The position numbers and the translations under genes are program-made. A DNA stretch of 10,023 bases from Actinomycetes bacterium. GTDB lineage: Bacteria > Actinomycetota > Acidimicrobiia > Spongiisociales > UBA5794. Shown here one piece after another: positions 4,778 to 10,023 of this stretch. A model generated the notes under the pieces. The model searched no databases and was not told where the DNA came from. It saw only the letters and a list, made by a program, of their open reading frames with translations. Where the stretch lies: contig JAMBLH010000052.1 in the NCBI GenBank assembly GCA_023336875.1, forward strand, positions 1 to 10,023, given 5' to 3'. Numbering within the stretch: the first letter of the stretch is position 1; the number at the start of each line of letters is the position of its first letter.

Positions 4778-5899
4778 ATGGCAAAGAGCATCGGCATCCT
4801 CACTGCGGGCGGCGACTCGCCAGGGCTCAACGCCGCCATCCGCGCCGTCGGCAAGTCGGCTATCCGCGACCACGACTGGACCGTCATCGGGTTCACGGAT
4901 GGCTTCAGAGGACTGATGCAGAATCGTTTCATTCGTCTTGACTCGGACGCGCTTTCGGGGATCGTGACACGGGGAGGCACCATCCTTGGTACCGGGCGCG
5001 ACAAGGTCCACAAGATGGATGTTGGTGGGGAACCGATGGACATGCGGGGCGTGATGCTCGACACGTTCGATGAGCACCAACTCGAAGCGCTCATCTGCCT
5101 CGGCGGCGGAGGTACCCAACGCAATGCTCTTCGGCTGTCCCGAAAGGGCATGCCGGTGGTCACCCTTCCAAAGACCATCGACAACGACGTATACGGAACT
5201 GATCGGAGCTTTGGATTCGACACTGCCCTCGGTATCGCGACCGAAGCGGTCGATCGACTTCACTCCACCGCCCACAGCCACCATCGCATCATCGTCGTGG
5301 AAATCATGGGGCACAACGCGGGATGGCTGACACTTGGCGCAGGTCTTGGCGGTGGGGCAGATGTCATCATCATCCCCGAGATCCCGTACTCGATCGATCT
5401 CGTGGCCGAATCAATCAAGAACCGCAGAACCGCAGGCAGCCCGTTCTCTGTCGTTGCCGTTGCAGAGGGAGCGATCGAGGACCGACTAGCTGTCGAACTC
5501 GGTGCGCTGCAACTTGAGTATCAGGCAACGGATCGAGCAGGAAAGTCCTTGCTGAAGGCACGGTCCAGTGAGCTCTTCGATGCGAGACTATCGACCGTTG
5601 AGATCGCCGAACAGCTCTCGGAACGGACCAGCCTTGAGTCACGGGTAACCATCCTCGGCCATGTGCAGCGCGGCGGGACACCTTCTCCAGATGACCGGAT
5701 CCTCGCCGCGAATCTCGGGACCGCAGCGACCGATGTCATTGCACGGGGGGAGTTCGGCGTCATGGTCGCAGCACGCGGTGATGGATACACGACCATTCCC
5801 CTCGAAGAGGTCGCGGGGAATCGCAACGACGTACCCCTCGATCACCCATGGATTCGAGCGGCCAGGTCTCTGGGAGTATGTATGGGTGACGCGGTCTGA
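4778..5899 (+). CDS. pfkA: 6-phosphofructokinase (variant GGGGT phosphodonor motif)
   Basis: This 373-residue enzyme should phosphorylate fructose 6-phosphate at C1 in glycolysis. The N-terminus has the nucleotide/pyrophosphate loop GGDSPGLNAAIR (11-22). PKTIDND (131-137) carries the catalytic base D135. MGHNAGW (177-183) replaces the usual MGRxxG, whose Arg contacts F6P from a neighbouring subunit; PEIPYS (from 200) and GHVQRGG complete the active site. The donor-site motif is GGGGT (109-113): G112 in the position equivalent to E. coli G104 favours ATP over PPi, since PPi enzymes have Asp there. The preceding Asp or Glu (GGDG, GGEG) is Gly. PFKs with MGHxxGW and GGNGT exist as a separate subgroup, and this sequence resembles them. 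ATG 4778 has a weak CGGAG 7 bases upstream. It is transcribed divergently from the JAMM operon and ends 4 bases from the GNAT stop. Confidence 0.92.
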   Translation: MAKSIGILTAGGDSPGLNAAIRAVGKSAIRDHDWTVIGFTDGFRGLMQNRFIRLDSDALSGIVTRGGTILGTGRDKVHKMDVGGEPMDMRGVMLDTFDEHQLEALICLGGGGTQRNALRLSRKGMPVVTLPKTIDNDVYGTDRSFGFDTALGIATEAVDRLHSTAHSHHRIIVVEIMGHNAGWLTLGAGLGGGADVIIIPEIPYSIDLVAESIKNRRTAGSPFSVVAVAEGAIEDRLAVELGALQLEYQATDRAGKSLLKARSSELFDARLSTVEIAEQLSERTSLESRVTILGHVQRGGTPSPDDRILAANLGTAATDVIARGEFGVMVAARGDGYTTIPLEEVAGNRNDVPLDHPWIRAARSLGVCMGDAV

Positions 5900-5939
5900 G
5901 GCCTTAGCTCTCGACGAGCGACTTCTCGAGCTCAAGCCT
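5899..5939. terminator. Imperfect hairpin across the pfkA/GNAT convergent ends
   Basis: AGGCCTTAGCTC (5899-5910) pairs with GAGCTCAAGCCT (5928-5939) at 10 of 12 positions around a 17-base loop. It starts at the last base of pfkA and lies inside the final GNAT codons. It would form in transcripts from either side, as expected for a bidirectional terminator where genes converge with 4 bases between stops. No T-run follows, so this is tentative. Confidence 0.3.
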
Positions 5940-6404
5940 ATGGAGCCAGACTCTGCCCGGGTATGTCTCCCTCTTGCCTGTCGGTTGATACCCGATGTGT
6001 GCATAGAACACACCGGCACGATCATTCTCTGCCTCCACGTCGAGAACCACGCGTTTTGCACCTCGAGTCCGACCCCAGGCCTCGACGATATCCATGAGAT
6101 CCTGGGCGATGCCAGTTCCGCGATGCGCTGGTTTTACGAAGAGAGACAGAACCTCGAGTTGAGATTCGTCGCAGAGAATTCCTGCTGCCATACCAACGGT
6201 TTCCGAGGCATCAATGGCCAGGATCGACACAGACACACTTGTTCCAGGGTCGGCTGAGGAACGCTCGATCCACACGTCATCGGCGTAGCCGAAGGCTTCG
6301 TCATAGGTCGTGCAGAACGCATCAGGGGATTCGCGGAGCGCCTCGAGCCGGATAGCCTTGAGAACCTCCCAATCGTCAGAACGAGAATGACGAATCTCAA
6401 CCAT
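5904..6404 (-). CDS. GNAT-family N-acetyltransferase
   Basis: The 166-residue product has the GNAT fold pattern. An N-terminal MVEIRHSRSDDWEVLKAIRLEAL strand-helix is followed by an acceptor-side region with VWIERSS. The beta4 strand LEVLSLFVKPAHRGTGIAQDLM (83-104) carries the acetyl-CoA pyrophosphate motif RGTGIA (95-100, R/QxxGxA), and VVLDVEAENDRAGVFYAHIGYQ is the C-terminal motif B with the FYxxxGY signature. It should transfer an acetyl group from acetyl-CoA to an amine; the acceptor cannot be told from sequence. Its ATG lies 3 bases past the preA stop with no Shine-Dalgarno site, so it is probably translated by coupling as the last gene of the preTA operon. That position hints at, but does not prove, a link to pyrimidine catabolism. 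Confidence 0.88.
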   Translation of the reverse strand: MVEIRHSRSDDWEVLKAIRLEALRESPDAFCTTYDEAFGYADDVWIERSSADPGTSVSVSILAIDASETVGMAAGILCDESQLEVLSLFVKPAHRGTGIAQDLMDIVEAWGRTRGAKRVVLDVEAENDRAGVFYAHIGYQPTGKRETYPGRVWLHRLELEKSLVES

Positions 6405-6407
6405 TGA

Positions 6408-7715
6408 TCATGCTTGGCCGATCGTGATCCCGTGCTTTGGCCTTGGATACAGCTCGGCTGGCTTGTCATCGCTGACATACTCGTTCCAGGTCATGTGTGT
6501 CTGGCCATGGTCACGCTCAACCATCTCAATGCAACCCTGTACCGGGCACACGAGGCTGCATAGATTGCAACCGACACACAGGTCCTCGATGATCGCGACC
6601 TTGGTCTTGCCGTCGGCAGAGCGTTCGGCCGATATGGCCTGATGCGCCCCGTCGAAACACGCTATGTAGCACAGACCGCAGTTGATGCACTTGTCCTGGT
6701 CGATCTCGGCCTTGATGATGTAGTTGATATCGAGACTCTGCCAGTCGGTCACCTTGTTCACTGACAACCCGCGCAGCTCGTTGACGCTTGCCATGCCCTT
6801 GCTGTCGAGATAATTGGAGAGGCCTTCATGCATGTCTTCGACGATCCGGAAGCCATAGTGCATCACCGCGGTGGCGACCTGGATGGTGGTCGAACCCAGA
6901 AGGATGTACTCAGCAACGTCCTGCCATAGACCGATGCCTCCAATACCGCTGATGGGGAGGTCCTCGGTGAAGGGATCCGCAGCGATCGCCGCGACCATGT
7001 TGAGAGCGATGGGCTTCACAGCCGGACCGCAGTAGCCACCGTGGCTCGACATGTCCCCAACGACCGGCCGGGGTACAAAACTGTCGAGGTCCACGCCCGT
7101 GATCGAGTTGATCGTGTTGATGAGGCTGACGGCGTCCGCACCTCCATTCTTCGCGGCGCGAGCAGCGACGGTGATGTCCGTGATATTCGGTGTCAACTTC
7201 ACGAACACAGGAACGGTTGCAGACGCCTTCGCCCAACCGGTGATGTCACAGGTGTACTCAGGCACCTGTCCCACCGCTGCGCCCATGCCTCGCTCGGACA
7301 TACCGTGCGGGCACCCGAAGTTCAGTTCTATCGCATCCGCTCCGGCCTGCTCAACCTGCTTGATGATCACGTCCCAGGCATCAGGATTCGAGTCAACCAT
7401 GAGACTGACGACCACGACATGATCCGGATACCGCTTCTTGACCTCCTGGATCTCCACGAGGTTGTCCTCGAGTGAGCGATCGGTGATGAGTTCGATGTTG
7501 TTGAGGCCCATCATCCTCTGACCGTTGATGTCGACGGAGCTGTAACGGCTGTAGACGTTCTCGACAGCCACGCCAAGCGTCTTCCACACCGCTCCACCCC
7601 ATCCGGCTTCAAACGCGCGCGCTATCTGGTCTCCGGTATTCGTTGGGGGTGCAGATGCAAGCCAGAACGGGTTCGGTGACTCGATACCACAAATGTTCAC
7701 TGATAGATCAGCCAT
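6408..7715 (-). CDS. preA: NAD-dependent dihydropyrimidine dehydrogenase, catalytic subunit PreA
   Basis: PreA reduces uracil and thymine to their 5,6-dihydro forms at an FMN site, using electrons from NADH passed by PreT. The 435-residue protein starts with the DHOD-like barrel (LSVNICGIESPNPFWLASAPPT, 4-25). NFGCPHGM (132-139) holds C135, equivalent to the proton-donating Cys671 of mammalian dihydropyrimidine dehydrogenase. SHGGYCGPAVKPIAL and ISGIGG form the FMN phosphate region. The C-terminus has two 4Fe-4S sets: C343, C346, C349, C353 and C380, C383, C386, C390. The NFGC version (Gly where the mammalian enzyme has Ser670) is shared, as I recall, with pseudomonad PydA-type enzymes. It lies 9 bases after preT with a weak CAGGG site. 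Cytosolic; expected to form a PreT-PreA heteromer. Confidence 0.95.
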   Translation of the reverse strand: MADLSVNICGIESPNPFWLASAPPTNTGDQIARAFEAGWGGAVWKTLGVAVENVYSRYSSVDINGQRMMGLNNIELITDRSLEDNLVEIQEVKKRYPDHVVVVSLMVDSNPDAWDVIIKQVEQAGADAIELNFGCPHGMSERGMGAAVGQVPEYTCDITGWAKASATVPVFVKLTPNITDITVAARAAKNGGADAVSLINTINSITGVDLDSFVPRPVVGDMSSHGGYCGPAVKPIALNMVAAIAADPFTEDLPISGIGGIGLWQDVAEYILLGSTTIQVATAVMHYGFRIVEDMHEGLSNYLDSKGMASVNELRGLSVNKVTDWQSLDINYIIKAEIDQDKCINCGLCYIACFDGAHQAISAERSADGKTKVAIIEDLCVGCNLCSLVCPVQGCIEMVERDHGQTHMTWNEYVSDDKPAELYPRPKHGITIGQA

Positions 7716-7724
7716 GACCCTGTC

Positions 7725-9044
7725 TCACTTCCCCGCTGCTGCACGCAGCGCTGCATCGATACTCATCGCCGCCGCTTTGCCGTGTGCAACAGCGTTGACT
7801 ACTTCCTTGCCTCCATTTACACAGTCTCCTCCGGCCCAGATGCCGGGGTTGCCAGTCCGGAAGGCATCGTCAACGACAACCCTTCCTCCGTGGTCGGTCT
7901 CGACGCCATCGAACTGATCGAGGAAGCCCACTCGTTTCTCCTGTCCGGTCGCCCTCAACACCATGGTCACCGGAATCCGGTACTCACTGTCGGGCACAGA
8001 AACCAGATCGCCGTCAGACGAGTACTCAGTACGCTCACACACAAGTGCAGAAACCGATCCCTCGCCCTCGATGCGGATCGGCGCACTCCAATGGATGAAC
8101 TCGACACCGCTGCTCAGCGCTCGTTCGATGTCGTGGGGATAGGCCTTCATCTCATCACGATCCCTGCGATAGACGAGATACACACGTTCAGCCCCAAGCC
8201 GAGAAGCCTGGGACACAGCATCGATGGCAGTGTTGCCTCCACCGATCACCGCCACTCGCTCGCCCACGAGATCAACTTTGCCAGCACGGACGTCGGCGAT
8301 GAAATCAAGTGCATCTCCGACTCCGCCGAGGTCCTCACCTGGAAGCCCGAGTGGTGGAACCGATCCAAGGCCCACACCCAGGAACAATGCGTCATGATCG
8401 GCGGACAGTTGGCCGACTGAGACGTCGGTGCCAACAGCAGTTGACGTCCGAATCTCGACCCCAAGTCCCTGCACGAACTCGACCTCTCTCAGCGACGTCG
8501 CCATGTCCATCTTGTAGTTCGCAACACCGTAGGTATTGAGTCCTCCCGGCTGCCTACGCGCATCGTAGAGAACCACAGCGTGCCCGAGCTTGGCGAGCTC
8601 GGCGCCACAGGACAGCCCTGCTGGTCCCGCGCCCACCACTCCAACACTCGCTCCTGACTGGACACTCTCCACCGAAAGCTCGATGTCTCCAAAAACAACG
8701 TCGTCCGTCGCATACGCCTGCAGACGCCCGATGTCGATCGGCCTCTCGTGAAGATCGTTCAGCACACAGGCACCTGCGCACAACACCTCTGTGGGACAGA
8801 CTCGTGCACACGAGGCCCCGAGGATGTTGGACTCGAGGATGGTTCGGGCAGAACCGAGAAGATCGTCGTTTGCGATCCTCTTTATGAATCCGGGTACGTC
8901 GATCGTCGTTGGGCACGCTCGCGTGCATGGCGCGTCCCAGCACATGAGGCACCGGTGCGCCTCGACAAGTGCCTCGTCATGGGACATGGTCGGCTGTGGA
9001 GCCAACCCTCCCATGACGACGGTTGTCGTCATCATCTGGTTCAT
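7725..9044 (-). CDS. preT: NAD-dependent dihydropyrimidine dehydrogenase, FAD/Fe-S subunit PreT
   Basis: PreT oxidises NADH and feeds electrons through FAD and iron-sulphur clusters to PreA. The N-terminal domain of this 439-residue protein has the glutamate-synthase small-chain-like cysteine array: C32, C35, C40, C44 and C79, C83, C89, C93. The FAD Rossmann loop GAGPAG is at 138-143 and LYDARRQPGGL follows. The second Rossmann motif, VAVIGGGNTAID, followed by YLVYRRDRDEM, marks the NAD(P)H site. ATGQ and GIWAGGDCVNGG near the end complete the FAD site. The frame is open to 9167, but ATG 9044 is chosen because GGAGG lies 11 bases upstream and the extension would overlap the preceding gene's end; the next ATGs at codons 4 and 5 are alternatives. 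It is followed closely by preA. Confidence 0.94.
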   Translation of the reverse strand: MNQMMTTTVVMGGLAPQPTMSHDEALVEAHRCLMCWDAPCTRACPTTIDVPGFIKRIANDDLLGSARTILESNILGASCARVCPTEVLCAGACVLNDLHERPIDIGRLQAYATDDVVFGDIELSVESVQSGASVGVVGAGPAGLSCGAELAKLGHAVVLYDARRQPGGLNTYGVANYKMDMATSLREVEFVQGLGVEIRTSTAVGTDVSVGQLSADHDALFLGVGLGSVPPLGLPGEDLGGVGDALDFIADVRAGKVDLVGERVAVIGGGNTAIDAVSQASRLGAERVYLVYRRDRDEMKAYPHDIERALSSGVEFIHWSAPIRIEGEGSVSALVCERTEYSSDGDLVSVPDSEYRIPVTMVLRATGQEKRVGFLDQFDGVETDHGGRVVVDDAFRTGNPGIWAGGDCVNGGKEVVNAVAHGKAAAMSIDAALRAAAGK

Positions 9045-9071
9045 ACCCGTTCCATCCTCCTGAGTCCTCTT

Positions 9072-9083
9072 CCCCGTTCGGGG
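9072..9083. other. Small CCCC-GTTC-GGGG hairpin between the binding-protein gene and preT
   Basis: A 4-bp GC stem with a 4-base loop lies in the 55-base gap between the substrate-binding gene stop and the preT start. In such operons the binding protein is often made in excess, and an intergenic hairpin can protect its mRNA or cause partial termination. The stem is too short to be sure of any role. Confidence 0.2.
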
Positions 9084-9099
9084 TGGCAATGAGGGCTGG

Positions 9100-10023
9100 C
9101 TAGTTTCCGCCCTCCTTGAGCTCAATTGTCTTTGGCTCCCAGCCGTCCCCAATGACATCGACGCCATCGTCTGTGAGGTTCTTGAGCGCCTCGGTGTTGA
9201 TGTCGGTCACGAATGCGCCTTCCGTCGGCACGCCCTTGAGCACCTCTCCCGCAACAGCGTTCTCGATGGTCTGATCCCAGAACGCCTCATCCAGGGTGCC
9301 AGCGCCGTTGGGTGAGGACCAGATCAGGTTGTTGATCTCGTTGAGCATCCACTGCTGATGTGACTCACCAAGCGTCGGACCGGCCGCAAGGACAATGTCA
9401 ACACACTTGTCGAACTCGTCGCGACAGAACACCCAGCCACGAATCGACGCTTCGACGAACTTGACAGCCGTTTCACGATACGCGCTATCGGATTCGAGTT
9501 TCCCAGCATCCGCCCAGATGGCGTCCTGCAGCATGGCTTCGCCAACCGTGTTCCAATCGATAACAGCCAGGTCCTCCGGCTGGAACAGCTCATCCGTGGC
9601 CGGATTGATCGTCTCGAGCACCTGCGCGTATTCGTTATACGTCATTGCCTGAGCGGCATCGATCTCACCACTGATGAGCGCGAGCATGTCGAACGCCTGC
9701 TGGACGAGCGTCACATCTGTAGCAGGATCAAGACCTGCAGACCTGAGTCCTGCAAGCAGCTCAGCCTCGTTGCCGAATCCCCAGTTCCCGACGTTCTTTC
9801 CTGCCAAATCGCCCACGCCGCCGATACCTGCATCGGCGAACGAAACCTGCAGCGTTGCGGACCGCTGGAACATCTGCGAGATGTTCGTCACGTCCGCTCC
9901 TTCTTCCCTGGGTCCAAGGGCACGTATGGCCCAGGACAGGGCGAAGTCTGCAGCACCTGCGTCGAGAACGACGGCGGGGACAATGTCTATGCCGCCCTCG
10001 AGAATCTCGACATCGAGTCCAAC
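9100..10023 (-). CDS. NMT1/THI5-like ABC transporter substrate-binding protein (5' end outside window)
   Basis: The frame is open from the window edge to the stop at 9100, giving 307 residues without the N-terminus. The visible protein has the type II periplasmic-binding pattern of the NMT1/THI5/SsuA group: GGIDIVPAVVLDAGAADFALSWA at the start, GVGDLAGKNVGNWGFGNEAELLAGLRSAGLDP (domain-closing helix region), VQQAFDMLALISGEIDAAQAMTYNEY, then a C-terminal helix-rich half. Such proteins deliver substrates including hydroxymethylpyrimidine, riboflavin, taurine and aromatic sulphonates to ABC permeases. Its place 55 bases before preT suggests a pyrimidine or related base; this is inference from context. 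The lipoprotein or signal sequence should lie beyond 10023. Two cysteines (in WVFCRDEFDKC) are close in sequence and may form a disulphide if the protein is exported. The internal GTG at 9891 is not the start because the family domain continues upstream. Confidence 0.85.
   Translation of the reverse strand, partial: VGLDVEILEGGIDIVPAVVLDAGAADFALSWAIRALGPREEGADVTNISQMFQRSATLQVSFADAGIGGVGDLAGKNVGNWGFGNEAELLAGLRSAGLDPATDVTLVQQAFDMLALISGEIDAAQAMTYNEYAQVLETINPATDELFQPEDLAVIDWNTVGEAMLQDAIWADAGKLESDSAYRETAVKFVEASIRGWVFCRDEFDKCVDIVLAAGPTLGESHQQWMLNEINNLIWSSPNGAGTLDEAFWDQTIENAVAGEVLKGVPTEGAFVTDINTEALKNLTDDGVDVIGDGWEPKTIELKEGGN

Noticed and set aside
4631..5314. Minus-strand frame of the JAMM protein stays open for another 228 codons
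   Set aside because: It runs antisense across the start of pfkA, adds residues unlike any domain, and the family N-terminus begins near 4630. It is a mirror frame of a high-GC gene.
7302..7322. PreA substrate-site Ser replaced by Gly (NFGC instead of NLSC)
   Set aside because: The NFGCPHGM form is, as I recall, normal for PydA/PreA-type bacterial enzymes and the catalytic Cys is kept.
9045..9167. N-terminal extension of PreT
   Set aside because: It would run into the end of the substrate-binding protein gene, and the Shine-Dalgarno site supports ATG 9044.

Overview
The window looks like chromosomal DNA of a free-living, moderately GC-rich actinobacterium, most likely of the class Acidimicrobiia. 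This rests on three points: the Thr/Val/Pro-rich linker (repeats of TTTT(T)VPP) in a surface pilin; a gene order (JAMM protease, MBL phosphodiesterase, rph, rdgB) that recalls the mec to Rv1341 stretch of Mycobacterium; and the codon use and GC-rich Shine-Dalgarno sites. No mobile element, CRISPR array, phage gene or origin was seen. Most of it is ordinary core metabolism. The least explained part is the convergent gap at 568-918.

Layout. A class II tRNA-Leu(TAG), missing its first two bases at the window edge, is followed after 19 bases by a nitrobindin-type haem protein gene on the + strand (100-567). The gap 568-918 holds an apparent small minus-strand transcription unit: a candidate promoter, an unusually long Shine-Dalgarno site, a 14-codon reading frame ending in TAG that stays open and coding-like for 30 more codons, and several perfect inverted repeats. 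Next, on the minus strand, is a Flp-type prepilin with a repeat linker and its own candidate promoter (919-1575).

From 4630 down to 1685 lies a compact minus-strand operon in transcription order: a DUF2007-like/JAMM fusion protein, a small three-helix membrane protein, an MBL-fold hydrolase like mycobacterial Rv1339, RNase PH and the RdgB nucleotide-sanitising pyrophosphatase. Two junctions overlap as ATGA and the other two gaps are 10 bases, so the five genes are probably made together. The theme is RNA 3' end and nucleotide-pool maintenance, plus isopeptide or peptide hydrolysis. A divergent phosphofructokinase gene (4778-5899) is separated from this operon by about 147 bases that contain a short perfect palindrome.

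The right third is a second minus-strand operon, transcribed from beyond the window: an NMT1/THI5-like ABC substrate-binding protein (partial), PreT, PreA and a GNAT acetyltransferase. PreT and PreA form the NADH-dependent dihydropyrimidine dehydrogenase that starts reductive uracil/thymine breakdown, so the binding protein may supply a pyrimidine or a related base. This operon runs head-on into pfkA, with only 4 bases between stop codons.
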